64,000 nucleotides of DNA from Rossellomorea marisflavi (GCA_003667865.1 CP033051.1:1003501-1067500); one strand, 5' to 3'; shown: positions 34,231-44,070, counted from the stretch's first letter. The notes: generated from the sequence alone by a model not told the origin. Program-made: numbers and translations.

Positions 34231-35472
34231 TTACAGTCGTGATTCATCTGTTAACTGTAGCACGACTTCTTCCAGCTTCCCATTTCGGTAAAAGGATACT
34301 TTCATCTGATCACCGACATCTTTTTCGTTATAAAGATGCTTACGAAGCTCAATCAGATTTTCTATTTTCTCTCCGTCTAGTTCAACAATGACATCAAATT
34401 CTTCTAGACCTGCTAGTGCTGCCGGTGTATTTGGTTGTACTTTACGTACCATAACCCCTTGTTTTACATCTTCAGGGAGTTTTAATGTTTCTTGTTGGTG
34501 ATAGGCTGAAATTTCACTTACATTTTCAAGAATGACACCCATTGCTGGTCTTTTTACAACACCGTATTGTTCAAGATCTTCAATAATAGGCTGTGCTGTT
34601 TTAATTGGAATAGCTAGGCCAATTCCCTCGACTGCTTCTTGTGCGATTTTCATTGAATTGATTCCAATGACTTGCCCTGATAGGTTCACTAACGCACCAC
34701 CACTGTTACCAGGGTTAATGGCAGCATCCGTTTGTAAAACATCTGCATGCCAATCTTCAAATCCATCCTGGTTCAAGTCTACAGGGATGGAACGCTCGAC
34801 TCCTGATACAATTCCTTGTGTTACGGAACCAGAAAACGCTAGTCCTAACGGATTTCCGATTGCGATAACAGGTTCACCTGCTTTTAGTACATCAGAATCT
34901 CCTAATTCAGCCACTGCAGTATCTTTGATTTGACTCCCATCAACCTCAAGTACTGCCAAATCGGTCCAAATATCACTTCCACGCAATTGCGCTTCGAGCT
35001 TTGTCCCGTCAGAGAGTGTTACTTCTAGCTGATCTGCACCTTCAATAACATGGTGATTGGACACGATATAGGCTTTGCCGTTATCTTTTTTGTAAATGAC
35101 ACCAGAGCCCGTTCCTGCTTGTTGGGCGGTTTGCTCCCAAAAGCTTGCAGATTGAATGTTGGTGATTCCAACGACTGCATCCCCCGCTTTTTCAACAGCT
35201 TTTGTGACATCCGTTGTGACATTGACAGATACATTTTGGACATTGCTTCCGTTTTCACGATTATGAAACGCATCGTCTGTTGCAGCTAGATTTTCATCTG
35301 GTTTTATCGTATAAGGAAGGATATTCATATTAGATAATTGCGGTATGGCGACAATCACTAGAAACGCTCCTAAGATAATTCCGAGCAAGCTTGCGAGAAA
35401 ATATCCTCCGCGGTTTCCTTTCTGCCTTCGAAAACGTTCCTTGTTTTCATAATCTTGATCATAATAACCCAT
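34231..35472 (-). CDS. htrC: HtrA/DegP-type membrane-anchored serine protease
   Basis: This 413-residue protein has a short cytoplasmic arginine-rich start, one transmembrane segment (residues about 24-45), a trypsin-like domain with His141 (SNHHVI), Asp171 (TDLAVL) and Ser257 (GNSGGA), and one C-terminal PDZ domain (about 310-405). It degrades or refolds misfolded proteins outside the membrane. It is located directly after walJ, the position of YyxA/HtrC in B. subtilis. It is about as long as its homologues. A separate short intergenic region with the walJ terminator suggests independent expression. Confidence 0.95.
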   Translation of the reverse strand: MGYYDQDYENKERFRRQKGNRGGYFLASLLGIILGAFLVIVAIPQLSNMNILPYTIKPDENLAATDDAFHNRENGSNVQNVSVNVTTDVTKAVEKAGDAVVGITNIQSASFWEQTAQQAGTGSGVIYKKDNGKAYIVSNHHVIEGADQLEVTLSDGTKLEAQLRGSDIWTDLAVLEVDGSQIKDTAVAELGDSDVLKAGEPVIAIGNPLGLAFSGSVTQGIVSGVERSIPVDLNQDGFEDWHADVLQTDAAINPGNSGGALVNLSGQVIGINSMKIAQEAVEGIGLAIPIKTAQPIIEDLEQYGVVKRPAMGVILENVSEISAYHQQETLKLPEDVKQGVMVRKVQPNTPAALAGLEEFDVIVELDGEKIENLIELRKHLYNEKDVGDQMKVSFYRNGKLEEVVLQLTDESRL

Positions 35473-35586
35473 TGACTCTCATTCCTTTCCTCATCCATTC
35501 CTTTATTTAGTTTATCTTTATAAGTCAAATTATAGTCAGGAGAAATGAAATTTCAATAAAAATGATTAGCACTACATTATGTATTC

Positions 35587-35619
35587 AAAAAGGTGAAGCC
35601 CCTATAGGAGCTTCACCTC
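35587..35619 (-). terminator. Terminator of the walRKHIJ operon
   Basis: On the minus strand GGTGAAGC and GCTTCACC pair (with part of the loop also pairing) and are followed by TTTTTG. It lies 32 bases past the walJ stop. Confidence 0.85.
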
Positions 35620-35650
35620 TTATTTACCATTATCATTCTTACCTTAAACC

Positions 35651-36451
35651 TTATACTGCCACTAGTTTTGTCGGTACCTTCGGATCTGTATCTAATAGGT
35701 CAAATTGCTCTCCCACTCGAATCCCTTTTGTTTCAAGTGTTTGGCTTACACTCATTCTCGCCAAATCCTTCATATTGTTATCAAGACTTAGATGAGCAAG
35801 GTAAATTTCCTTCGTTTGATCACCAGCTACATCGCTCATTGCAATCGCTGCATCTTCATTTGAAACATGTCCATAATCACTTAGAATACGTCGTTTAATA
35901 TTCCATGGATAACGACACATCTGCAGCATGCCTACATCATGATTGCTTTCAAATACATACGTATTGGCATTTGAAATGATCCCTTTCATACGATCACTCA
36001 CATAGCCTGTGTCTGTAATAACCACTAATTTTTTGTTCTCATGATGAAATACATAAAACATAGGTTCAGCAGCATCGTGGGATACTCCAAAGGATTCTAC
36101 ACTTAATGAACCAAAGCTTTTCACCGTTTCAATATCAAAGGAAAACTTCTGCTCTGTTGGAATCACTCCGATTAATCCTTCCATTGCAGCCCATGTTTTG
36201 TTATTCGCATAGATAGGTAGGTTATGCTTCCTGGCAACGACTCCTAATCCTTTAATATGATCGCTATGTTCATGCGTGACAAGAATTCCTGAAAGGTTGT
36301 CCATTTTACGGCCGATCTGGTCAAAGAGAAGCTCTAATTGCTTTCCGCTTAAACCAGCATCAACTAATAACGATTGTCCATCTGCTTCTACATATATTGC
36401 ATTTCCGGTGCTTCCACTAGCTAGTACACTAAAATGCATGGTCATATTCAT
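35651..36451 (-). CDS. walJ: Metallo-beta-lactamase-fold exonuclease WalJ
   Basis: This 266-residue MBL-fold protein (YycJ) opens [16 protein letters not shown] and carries the metal motif [12 protein letters not shown] (HxHxDH), with further ligands in [10 protein letters not shown] and LSLDNNM. WalJ-type proteins have 5'-3' exonuclease activity linked to mismatch repair and affect cell-wall control through unclear means. It is the last gene of the wal operon, closely following walI. GGAGTGA lies before the ATG. Confidence 0.95.
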   Translation of the reverse strand: MNMTMHFSVLASGSTGNAIYVEADGQSLLVDAGLSGKQLELLFDQIGRKMDNLSGILVTHEHSDHIKGLGVVARKHNLPIYANNKTWAAMEGLIGVIPTEQKFSFDIETVKSFGSLSVESFGVSHDAAEPMFYVFHHENKKLVVITDTGYVSDRMKGIISNANTYVFESNHDVGMLQMCRYPWNIKRRILSDYGHVSNEDAAIAMSDVAGDQTKEIYLAHLSLDNNMKDLARMSVSQTLETKGIRVGEQFDLLDTDPKVPTKLVAV

Positions 36452-36452
36452 T

Positions 36453-37268
36453 TCACTCCATTATTTCTTTTTCCGGAACAGTCACTTCAATGAGCTGACC
36501 TTCAAACGCATTTACAAAGAGATCCTCCATTTTTTCTTGTTCTCCACCCTTTTTCACAAGAAAATGCCATGTTGGAGTTAACACTTGTGATTCAGAAAGC
36601 GGAACAAGTGTGTAATACCCAAGCTCCACTTTCTCTATTTCACTATCAGGAGGAATTTTACCACTCTTATAGGCTGATTCTAGAGCCTGAATGGGAGTTA
36701 AGGTGTTTTCCTTTTCTTTGATCTCATCAAAATCCTCTAACATCGTTTGCTTATATGAGGAGATTTCTCCTTTTTCATTTAGAAAAAGAGTTAGCTCCGC
36801 ATTTAAATTTTTAAAAAGCGGATAATCTTTAAAGCTTTGGTAGTAGATTAGTTGTTTTTTTTCTTGATCATATTGCCATAACTCATATTGATCTCCTTGA
36901 AAAACATTGTTCTTAACGAACTGATCTACTTCCTCTTGTTTCATATTTGCTGTAATCATAAAAGGCTTGTCAAAGCTTGATTGAATCGTTGTTTTTTCGA
37001 TAATCTCGGTTTTTTGGTCTTTTAATCCCTTTAGATCATCTGCAGTAAATACCTTCGTATTTGCACTCATATATGCTTGTTTTACCGGTTCTTTTTGTAA
37101 CTGATCATAGCTAATATTTTCTGCCTTTAATTGCTCCTCAATAGATGTCTCGTCGATAATTTTTAAGTTATGGTCTGTCGAGACTTTTCTAAAGAATAGC
37201 GATAATAGAAAGATATCTAATATAAGAAACACAATAATAAAAATAGACTTTGTTTTACTCCAATCCAT
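36453..37268 (-). CDS. walI: WalK regulatory protein WalI
   Basis: This 271-residue bitopic membrane protein (YycI) has one N-terminal transmembrane helix ([20 protein letters not shown]) and an extracytoplasmic domain ending near [13 protein letters not shown]. With WalH it forms a complex that holds WalK in check in B. subtilis, through the membrane helices. It starts one base after the walH stop codon and ends one base before walJ. Confidence 0.95.
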   Translation of the reverse strand: MDWSKTKSIFIIVFLILDIFLLSLFFRKVSTDHNLKIIDETSIEEQLKAENISYDQLQKEPVKQAYMSANTKVFTADDLKGLKDQKTEIIEKTTIQSSFDKPFMITANMKQEEVDQFVKNNVFQGDQYELWQYDQEKKQLIYYQSFKDYPLFKNLNAELTLFLNEKGEISSYKQTMLEDFDEIKEKENTLTPIQALESAYKSGKIPPDSEIEKVELGYYTLVPLSESQVLTPTWHFLVKKGGEQEKMEDLFVNAFEGQLIEVTVPEKEIME

Positions 37269-37269
37269 C

Positions 37270-38580
37270 TTAACGACCCCCTAACCGTTCAAGAGGTAGT
37301 CGTATCCAGAGGCCACTGTATTTGTAATACCAGGCTGGCTCAAAAATAATGACCTTTTGATCATTAAACTGTGGATCTCGAGATAACTTGTATCCGATTG
37401 CGATATCCTCTACATACTCTTTATTAATAAATTCATCTGCTAGGAGAAAGTCAAGAGCTGTATATCCTGACGTTAGCTGAATTTCTTCAGGCTCAGATGG
37501 GAGACCAAGAAATACACTAAAGTACGGGCGCTGATACTGATGGACTTTTTCATTGCCCCAGATTTGTGAGATTTCAGCCATATTGTTGTCATTAAAAACT
37601 GGGTATCCCTGCAGAAACAGTCTGTACACAATTTTTTGTTCTAAGCTACTCATGCTAAAGTATCGATATTTATCAGTCCATCCACCATGTTCATTTACAT
37701 AATCAACACTTCTCTGAAAAAGCTTTGCCGGATCACCTAATCCGATTGCTTCCTCCGATGGATTAATGTAGGATAATGTTTTGCTTTCACTGTGGATCTT
37801 CATGATGCTTGTCCCATCTGTATACTCTGTCATGTCTCCTCTTACGACACTTGGATTACTAAACAGGGCATTTCGGAAGTTTCCAATGTCTATTAAATCA
37901 ATATAATATTTGTAACTATAAAGCTCTGTTGTTTCCTCTGGAAGGAAGATCGCTCGACTATCCGTTAAATCATATCGAAAATAGCTTGGATATTTTCTAG
38001 CTTTCAAGAAGAAATCATTATAGAAATCAGACAAGTACTGCGTACTCACTGTCGCTTGATAGACGGTTTTGTCTGTTTGATCATAGTTTACAAAGTAGAT
38101 CGTGCCTGACTCAGCATTGTTATCTTCCTTCATTGAGATAATAATTCGATTAAACTCATTAGCTGGAAGAGCCTTCTCTTCAAATTTTAATACATTTCGC
38201 ATGATACTGAACGGGACAATATCTGGAAAGATAATTTCTACATTGTTTTGTCCATGAACAAGCTTCATAAAGTCAGCCGGTGTTAAAGAATCGGTAAGTT
38301 CTGTTAATGGAGATAGGTTCCATGTTGCTAACTCTTTCATAATGCGATTTGTTTCAATATCGCTATTTGTACCATACGTTTGATCAGCTTGATGATACAA
38401 GACCTTGTACGGTAAAATTAAGTCCTTAATCTCTTTTTTATCACTAATTGCAATATCGTACGTATCATTTTTTTCAATTGGTTCATAATCAGGCTGATAG
38501 GTCCATAAATTAAATGTAATCACAATACTAATAACAACGAGTAACGTTAATACAATTGATTTCATTTGTTCGTATCTCAT
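37270..38580 (-). CDS. walH: WalK regulatory protein WalH
   Basis: This 436-residue YycH protein has a single N-terminal transmembrane helix (SIVLTLLVVISIVITFNLW) and a large extracytoplasmic domain. It pairs with WalI to inhibit the kinase WalK. I place the start at the ATG at 38580, which overlaps the walK stop (ATGA) and lies 10 bases after GAGG; an ATG two codons earlier would be only 4 bases from that site. The overlap indicates translational coupling within the wal operon. Confidence 0.93.
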   Translation of the reverse strand: MRYEQMKSIVLTLLVVISIVITFNLWTYQPDYEPIEKNDTYDIAISDKKEIKDLILPYKVLYHQADQTYGTNSDIETNRIMKELATWNLSPLTELTDSLTPADFMKLVHGQNNVEIIFPDIVPFSIMRNVLKFEEKALPANEFNRIIISMKEDNNAESGTIYFVNYDQTDKTVYQATVSTQYLSDFYNDFFLKARKYPSYFRYDLTDSRAIFLPEETTELYSYKYYIDLIDIGNFRNALFSNPSVVRGDMTEYTDGTSIMKIHSESKTLSYINPSEEAIGLGDPAKLFQRSVDYVNEHGGWTDKYRYFSMSSLEQKIVYRLFLQGYPVFNDNNMAEISQIWGNEKVHQYQRPYFSVFLGLPSEPEEIQLTSGYTALDFLLADEFINKEYVEDIAIGYKLSRDPQFNDQKVIIFEPAWYYKYSGLWIRLPLERLGGR

Positions 38581-40400
38581 GACCATTCATCCTCTTGTTC
38601 TCGATCAAATGGAAGTGTAAATGTAATCGTCGTTCCCTTTCCTTCTATACTAGTCGCATAGATTCTTCCGTCATGTGCTGATATCATTTCCTTGGCAATA
38701 GCCAGTCCTAAACCTGTTCCACCCATTTCTCTTGACCTAGCTTTATCCACTCGATAGAAGCGATCAAAAATCTTCTCAACATTATCCTGTGGAATCCCAA
38801 GTCCTTCATCAGAAACACTAATCTCAATATGACTCTCTTGTTCCGCAACCGTGAAGGTCACCAAGCCACCTTCAGGAGAGTACTTAAGGGCATTTGAAAT
38901 AATATTATCTAGAACCTGTGTAATTTTATCAGGATCGATTTCCACATATAAAGCTTTGTCTGGTAGGATACGTTTAAAGTCGACATTCTGCTTTTTTGTT
39001 ATTTCAAAACGGTCAATGATCCGATGGAAAAAGAGAGTGAAATCAACCCAATCCTTATTAAATCGATAATCACGACTATCCATTTTAGAAAGCTGTAATA
39101 AATCATTGACTAAACGAATCATTCGTTCTGTTTCATTTTGAGTAACATCTAGAAATTGAGGGGCTATTTCTTCATCCTGCCAAGCACCTTCAGCTAATGC
39201 TTCTAAATAGCTTCGCATCGTTGTTAGCGGAGTTCGAAGTTCATGTGATACATTCGCAACAAACTCTCTTCGCTCCATATCTATTTTTTCTTGCTCTGTA
39301 ATATCATGTAAAACAGTAATAAGACCATTGATAAAGCCTGTTTCCTTTTGGATTACGGAAAAATTCGCTCGTAAAATATAGGGATGATCCTTTGTACTAT
39401 AGTCTAATATGATAGAATCTTGTTCTTTTGATAGATCCTCAAACGTATAATTCTCATCTAAACCTAGCAATGACACGATTGGCTGTGATAGGACTGTTTC
39501 ACGTGAAACATTTAGCATTTTTGCAGCAGGATCATTGATCAGAATCACTCTACCTTTTCGATCTGTTGCGATAACACCATCTGTCATATAAGAGAGAACA
39601 GAAGATAGCTTCCTTCTCTCTCCCTCTGTATTCGCTTGTGCTTCCTGCAAACGCTTTGTAAGATTGTTAAACGTTATAGCTAACTGCCCGATTTCATCGT
39701 ATCCATAGATTTTTACTTTTCTCGAGAAATTCCCTTTTGCCATCGCAATCGCTTGTCTACGCATATCGGATATCGGTCTTGTGACGGTTCTTGCTAATAG
39801 AACACCTAGAATGGCTGTAATCCCTAATGCAATGGCCGTTCCTTTATAAAAGATACTATTAATCTCTTCCATCTGGGAGTAGACATTCTCTATTTTAGCT
39901 TCTAGATAGATTGCACCTATAACCTCTTGACCGTTCTGTATTGGAGCCGTAAATACCCATGTTCTGTTCCCGGTTTGGTTGTCTAAATAAATATCCTCAG
40001 AATCAAGACCCACTGCTAGAACACGCTTTACTAGCCTTTCTGTTGTTCTTTGACCAATAATAGACTGATTGTTGCGATCGGATGTACCAATGATTCTACT
40101 TTTACTGTCAATAACGCGAACCTCCGAGATATCTGATGCTGCAAAATCCTCTAGAATATTATCAATTTCTGACTCTAGAGTAGGGTCATCCTCTTTTCGG
40201 TCTTTTACCATCTCTTCTCGTAAATAATACTCAAGTAGGATAACTCTTTCTTTTAACGAGTTTTGAAAGTTTGCTTTCAATTTATCTTCGAGTTCCCCTA
40301 CGAAATAGACTCCGATGATTTGAATGGTAAGAAGGATGAGCAGCATAAATATGAGAACAAACTTTAAATGGATTGAACGCGTCCATCCAACTTTTTTCAT
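38577..40400 (-). CDS. walK: Cell-wall sensor histidine kinase WalK
   Basis: This 607-residue essential kinase has two transmembrane helices (about 13-33 and 182-203) flanking an outside sensor domain, then HAMP (204-256), PAS (about 265-370), HisKA with VSHELRTPL (His386) and HATPase (N box NIISNALKYS, G boxes DEGLGIP and GTGLGLAI). It phosphorylates WalR to control peptidoglycan hydrolases. The gene contains a perfect parS sequence at 39495-39510. It lies 4 bases after walR and overlaps walH. Confidence 0.97.
   Translation of the reverse strand: MKKVGWTRSIHLKFVLIFMLLILLTIQIIGVYFVGELEDKLKANFQNSLKERVILLEYYLREEMVKDRKEDDPTLESEIDNILEDFAASDISEVRVIDSKSRIIGTSDRNNQSIIGQRTTERLVKRVLAVGLDSEDIYLDNQTGNRTWVFTAPIQNGQEVIGAIYLEAKIENVYSQMEEINSIFYKGTAIALGITAILGVLLARTVTRPISDMRRQAIAMAKGNFSRKVKIYGYDEIGQLAITFNNLTKRLQEAQANTEGERRKLSSVLSYMTDGVIATDRKGRVILINDPAAKMLNVSRETVLSQPIVSLLGLDENYTFEDLSKEQDSIILDYSTKDHPYILRANFSVIQKETGFINGLITVLHDITEQEKIDMERREFVANVSHELRTPLTTMRSYLEALAEGAWQDEEIAPQFLDVTQNETERMIRLVNDLLQLSKMDSRDYRFNKDWVDFTLFFHRIIDRFEITKKQNVDFKRILPDKALYVEIDPDKITQVLDNIISNALKYSPEGGLVTFTVAEQESHIEISVSDEGLGIPQDNVEKIFDRFYRVDKARSREMGGTGLGLAIAKEMISAHDGRIYATSIEGKGTTITFTLPFDREQEDEWS
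39495..39510. promoter_or_regulatory. parS site inside walK
   Basis: TGTTTCACGTGAAACA is a perfect 16-bp palindrome identical to the ParB (Spo0J) recognition consensus. It encodes part of the WalK PAS region. ParB would load here and spread or slide over neighbouring DNA. Confidence 0.92.
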
Positions 40401-40404
40401 TTAT

Positions 40405-41112
40405 CTACTCCTGTTCAGGGCTTCTTAGATAGTACCCGACACCTCTTCGTGTCACAATCCACGTTGGATGACTTGGGTTATCCTCAATTTTTTCACGAAG
40501 CCTTCTTACTGTAACATCGACTGTCCGAACATCTCCATAGTAATCATAGCCCCAAACCGTTTGAAGCAGATGCTCACGTGTCATGACTTGTCCAATATGC
40601 TTTGCCAAGTAGTGAAGCAATTCAAACTCACGGTGTGTAAGTTCAATTGTCTCTCCCCTCTTCGAAACAACATAAGCATCTGGATGAATGGTTAGAGATC
40701 CTACAGAAATCTCATTGTTATCATCTTCTGCTGTTTGTGCATTTACAGCCTGGTGTCGACGTAAATTCGCTTTTACACGTGCAATTAATTCTCTTGTACT
40801 GAATGGCTTTGTAACATAATCATCTGCACCAAGCTCTAATCCCAGCACTTTATCGATTTCTGAATCCTTTGCTGTCAGCATAATGATTGGCATTTCATAT
40901 TTTTTACGAATCTCACGACATACTTCCATACCATCTCGATTCGGCAGCATAATATCTAATAGGATTAGATCCGGCTTCAATTCTTCTGCCATTTTAACAG
41001 CTGTATCTCCATCATAAGCACAATGTACATCATAGCCTTCTTTTTTGAGGTTAAACTTTAAAATATCTGCAATCGGTTTTTCATCGTCAACAACTAGGAT
41101 TTTCTTTTCCAT
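40405..41112 (-). CDS. walR: Essential response regulator WalR
   Basis: This 235-residue OmpR-family regulator has a receiver domain with phospho-acceptor Asp53 ([12 protein letters not shown]) and Lys in TKPFS, and a winged-helix DNA-binding domain ([29 protein letters not shown]). With WalK it controls autolysin and cell-wall genes. The start at 41112 ([14 protein letters not shown]) matches other WalR proteins and has GGAGG 7 bases upstream; an ATG five codons earlier would overlap that site. It heads the wal operon. Confidence 0.97.
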   Translation of the reverse strand: MEKKILVVDDEKPIADILKFNLKKEGYDVHCAYDGDTAVKMAEELKPDLILLDIMLPNRDGMEVCREIRKKYEMPIIMLTAKDSEIDKVLGLELGADDYVTKPFSTRELIARVKANLRRHQAVNAQTAEDDNNEISVGSLTIHPDAYVVSKRGETIELTHREFELLHYLAKHIGQVMTREHLLQTVWGYDYYGDVRTVDVTVRRLREKIEDNPSHPTWIVTRRGVGYYLRSPEQE

Positions 41113-41479
41113 ATGTGTGTCCTCCATCTCATTATCATCTTAAATGAAATTTCGTTAGTAGCTTCTTCTTTAATGTATCAGATTCAAATTAGAAAATCAT
41201 TCTTTACAATAGATAACCTATTGATATAACAATCTTTACTGTTGCTTATTGTAAAGGCTCTTTATAAAAGCTGTTTTCGCAAACTTTGTTGATGCAGAAA
41301 TGGTCGTTCCAGAGGGTACGACTCCCAGGTCTCCACATTCCCCCTATAGATCAAATTTCTTTCTGCTCCATTCCACTGTGGTATATGCAAAGCAACGAAA
41401 AAAATCTTATCAAAAACCTCTATCTTATTATTCCATAAACCTAGTCGACATTCCTTTGTTACAAGAATTACAAATAACA
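41113..41479. other. wal operon upstream region
   Basis: This is about 370 bases between the M23 peptidase terminator and walR. It must hold the wal promoter (minus strand), but no single -35/-10 pair was convincing. TTGTAAAG with A/T-rich flanks near 41205-41215 is a weak candidate. No gene is supported here. Confidence 0.4.
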
Positions 41480-41517
41480 AGAGGGACTGTCACCTTGATG
41501 ACAGCCCCTTTATTTTA
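41480..41517 (-). terminator. Terminator of the M23 peptidase gene
   Basis: On the minus strand GGGGCTGTCA and TGACAGTCCC pair around a short loop and are followed by TCTTGTTATTT. The U run is interrupted, so it may be moderate in strength. Confidence 0.6.
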
Positions 41518-41523
41518 TATTTA

Positions 41524-42981
41524 TTAGAATAGACTTAATGGATTTACTAGTGTTCCATTTTTATATACTTCTAGGTGTAAGTGTGTTCCTGTAGATTCAC
41601 CCGTTGCACCCATAACGCCAAGCTTTCCACCTTGAGGGATGGTTTGCCCTACAGAGACGCTGATTGAGTTTAAATGAGCATAGATTGTCTCGTAGCCATT
41701 ATTATGGTCAACAACAACCTTATATCCGTATCCGCCGTCCCAGCCTGCGAATGTAACAACACCGTTATCAACGGCTTTTATTGTATAATCATTAGGTCTT
41801 GCAATATCAATTCCTTTATGGAACTTGCCCCAACGAGGTCCCTGTCTTGAAGAAATATAGCCACCATTTGTTGGCCATGCAAAGGATCCTGTTCCTCTTG
41901 ACGCAACAACCTTTGTTCCTCGAATGACAACATAATCAACAGGTTCTTTAAGAATTTTCTCTTCTTTAACTTCCTTACCTGATTGAACGCCATTTTGTTC
42001 ATTCACCACATACGTGACAGAGCGTTCTCCTTCTTGCCCCTCTTGTTTTACTTTCATATCGCCTTTATACATAGAAGAGTCTTCGATAACTTCTTTTTCA
42101 TAAGGAACTACTTCTACCTTTTGAACTTCTTTTTGAACAATAACATTTAGAAGTGGCTTATAAACTGTTACATTTAACTCCTGGCCAATCTGAAGAACCG
42201 TTTCTTCATCGATGTCAGGATTTAATTTTAACAGTTGTTCTGTTGTTAGTTCATGATCGATGGCAATGCTTCCTAGAACATCGCCTTCTTGAACTGCATA
42301 TTTTTGCTCAGTTAAAGTGCCTTTAAGTAAATATTGTACTGCCTGATCAGGAGTCAGAATATCCTTTGGAAGTGCATGACCATCCTTATACGAAACGGTT
42401 TCCTTGATTTTTACATCTAGTAAACGGGTTTTATCTTCCTGAAGTCGTGGTAAAGATTCAGTAGGACTTGCTTGACGAGCTTCTAAATCCTTTAATTGCT
42501 CTTCAGTGACAAAGTTCAGCTTTAATTTTCTAACTGTCTCAGCAGCAGCCTTTTCATCTTTTACATAAACAATTGGATTATTATTAAGCATAATCGCATG
42601 AGCTTCCGCTTCAACCACGACCGAATCACTTATTTTCTTTAAAACAGATTCATTGTCTGTTGCAGAAGTGAATACTTGTTCTGGTATGTATACGATTTCA
42701 TTATCTATTGCAAAGTCTAGGTTAGAGTATTCCTGTTTGGCATCTAGAACCATATCTTTAAGTTTCGTCTCAATATAGGCTTTATCAGTAACTGCCCCTA
42801 CATACTCATTATTCATATATACATGGTATATTTTCTTCATGTTCTTTGTATCTACGTTTTTATCAGCAAAAGCAGAAGTAACCGTAATCGTCGAGACAGC
42901 AACAGTTGCTAATGCAATTTTTGAAAATTTACTATAGATTTCTTCAGATGAAAAGGTACAAGAAAGCCTTCCCTGTTTCAT
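41524..42981 (-). CDS. LysM-G5-M23 peptidoglycan endopeptidase
   Basis: This 485-residue protein has an N-terminal signal or anchor segment (IALATVAVSTITVTSAFA, about 22-39), a LysM domain (about 238-285, YAVQEGDVLGSIAIDHELTT), a G5 domain (about 288-365) and a C-terminal M23 metallopeptidase with zinc ligands in HKGIDIA, YAHL and HLHLEVYKNG. It should cut peptide cross-links in peptidoglycan outside the cell. AGGAGG precedes the ATG. It lies just upstream of walR with its own terminator. Genes of this type sit beside the wal operon in many Bacillaceae and are plausible WalR targets, though no WalR box was identified. Confidence 0.92.
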   Translation of the reverse strand: MKQGRLSCTFSSEEIYSKFSKIALATVAVSTITVTSAFADKNVDTKNMKKIYHVYMNNEYVGAVTDKAYIETKLKDMVLDAKQEYSNLDFAIDNEIVYIPEQVFTSATDNESVLKKISDSVVVEAEAHAIMLNNNPIVYVKDEKAAAETVRKLKLNFVTEEQLKDLEARQASPTESLPRLQEDKTRLLDVKIKETVSYKDGHALPKDILTPDQAVQYLLKGTLTEQKYAVQEGDVLGSIAIDHELTTEQLLKLNPDIDEETVLQIGQELNVTVYKPLLNVIVQKEVQKVEVVPYEKEVIEDSSMYKGDMKVKQEGQEGERSVTYVVNEQNGVQSGKEVKEEKILKEPVDYVVIRGTKVVASRGTGSFAWPTNGGYISSRQGPRWGKFHKGIDIARPNDYTIKAVDNGVVTFAGWDGGYGYKVVVDHNNGYETIYAHLNSISVSVGQTIPQGGKLGVMGATGESTGTHLHLEVYKNGTLVNPLSLF

Positions 42982-43308
42982 AGGATTTACCTCCTAAATC
43001 TATAAAAAGGAGTATAACAACCAAATAATGGTAGTTCCTTTTTACTACAAGATAAAGATTACTATTAAACAATTACTATACTAACTTACCACATTTCGAC
43101 CAGTAAATGAAAATAGTTTTTGTACATGTAACATAATTGTATAATAACTGACAAAATATAGCGATTTTTTAGGTTCTTTATCTTATCCACAAATAACGAG
43201 AGTTTAGGGTTTATGACTTACCCTAATTAATATTAGCTTGGCATCGGTAATATGCAAAAACACTTCATTTGTAATTTACATTACAAGCATGTAACAAAGA
43301 AAAATGCA

Positions 43309-43349
43309 AAAAAGCACAGCGAGAGCCTCTGTCGTCGCCATGCTTTTTA
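43309..43349 (-). terminator. Terminator of the tRNA operon
   Basis: On the minus strand AAAAAGCA and TGCTTTTT enclose a further paired segment (GGCGA with TCGCT). It is placed 7 bases after tRNA-Phe. Confidence 0.75.
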
Positions 43350-43355
43350 GGTAAA

Positions 43356-43428
43356 TGGCTCAGGACGGAATCGAACCGCCGACACATGGATTTTCAGTCC
43401 ATTGCTCTACCAACTGAGCTACTGAGCC
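43356..43428 (-). tRNA. tRNA-Phe (GAA)
   Basis: This is a full 73-nt cloverleaf on the minus strand: acceptor GGCTCAG/CTGAGCC, D-arm with AGCTCAGTTGGTAGAGC, anticodon loop CTGAAAA (GAA), T-loop TTCGATT. The terminal CCA is not encoded. It is the last gene of a Glu-Asp-Phe tRNA cluster. Confidence 0.96.
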
Positions 43429-43548
43429 GTAATAAGAATAATCTATATACTATGATTGTACTCTGTCCATCGTCCAGATTTCAGAAAGTCAATTCTAGAT
43501 GCCTCTCAATCTGTACGCTGATGTAATTCAATGATGTTAACTCATCGT

Positions 43549-43573
43549 GCTCTACCAACTGAGCTACTGAGCC
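43549..43573 (-). pseudogene. Truncated tRNA-Phe, 5' part (copy 2)
   Basis: This holds the acceptor 5' strand and D-arm of tRNA-Phe, identical to the functional gene, then unrelated sequence in place of the anticodon arm. It cannot fold as a tRNA. Confidence 0.85.
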
Positions 43574-43693
43574 GTAATAAGAATATTCAATATACAATGT
43601 TTGTGCTCTGTCCATCGTCCAGATTTCAGAAAGTCAATTCAAGATGCCTCTCAATCTGTACGCTGATGTAATTCAATGATGTTAACTCATCGT

Positions 43694-43718
43694 GCTCTAC
43701 CAACTGAGCTACTGAGCC
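43694..43718 (-). pseudogene. Truncated tRNA-Phe, 5' part (copy 3)
   Basis: This is a second copy of the tRNA-Phe 5' part, 145 bases from copy 2 and 61 bases from tRNA-Asp. It probably marks where the native tRNA-Asp/tRNA-Phe spacer was before the duplication. Confidence 0.85.
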
Positions 43719-43778
43719 GTAATAATAATATCATTTCCTCTAATCTATACTATAAAATGTTGTAATAGATCAAAAAAA

Positions 43779-43855
43779 TGGCGGTCCGGACGGGACTCGA
43801 ACCCGCGACCTCCTGCGTGACAGGCAGGCATTCTAACCAACTGAACTACCGGACC
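43779..43855 (-). tRNA. tRNA-Asp (GTC)
   Basis: This is a 77-nt cloverleaf including encoded CCA: acceptor GGTCCGG/CCGGACC, D-arm AGTTCAGTTGGTTAGAAT, anticodon loop CTGTCAC (GTC), T-loop TTCGAGT. It lies between tRNA-Glu and the tRNA-Phe repeats. Confidence 0.96.
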
Positions 43856-43859
43856 AAAG

Positions 43860-43923
43860 TTTTTTTTGAGCTTTGCTCAAAAAATAACTATCATTAGTGT
43901 CTCTTTTAAGCAAAGCTTAAAAT
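43860..43923 (-). repeat. Two hairpins between tRNA-Glu and tRNA-Asp
   Basis: TTTTTTGAGC-TTT-GCTCAAAAAA (about 43863-43885) and TTTTAAGCAAAGCTTAAAA (43904-43922) are palindromes that read much alike. The first is terminator-like on the minus strand. They may be processing or attenuation signals in the tRNA transcript. Confidence 0.55.
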
Positions 43924-43954
43924 ATATAATAGCAAAAGAAACAGTAATATATAG

Positions 43955-44029
43955 TGGTGACCCATACGGGATTCGAACCCGTGTTACCGCCGTGAAAGGG
44001 CGGTGTCTTAACCGCTTGACCAATGGGCC
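43955..44029 (-). tRNA. tRNA-Glu (TTC)
   Basis: This is a 75-nt cloverleaf including encoded CCA: acceptor GGCCCAT/ATGGGTC, D-arm TGGTCAAGCGGTTAAGAC, anticodon loop CTTTCAC (TTC), T-loop TTCGAAT. It is the first gene of the cluster, 41 bases after a likely promoter. Confidence 0.96.
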
Positions 44030-44070
44030 ATCATGTGTGTAACAATGTTTACATTTCCTTAACGAAATTC

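Larger units (their letters stand above)
43404..43738 (-). repeat. 145-bp tandem repeat containing tRNA-Phe 5' parts
   Basis: Segments starting at 43404, 43549 and 43694 repeat with an exact 145-base period (the last copy is cut short). Each begins with the complement of the first 25 or so bases of tRNA-Phe (GCTCTACCAACTGAGCTACT and on to GAGCC). The shared remainder includes CTCTGTCCATCGTCCAGATT at 43461 and 43606. The copies differ at only a few positions. Confidence 0.9.

Noticed and set aside
43404..43738. CRISPR-like array
   Set aside because: The repeat period is 145 bases with identical spacers and tRNA sequence, so it is a tandem duplication, not repeat-spacer units; no cas genes are present.
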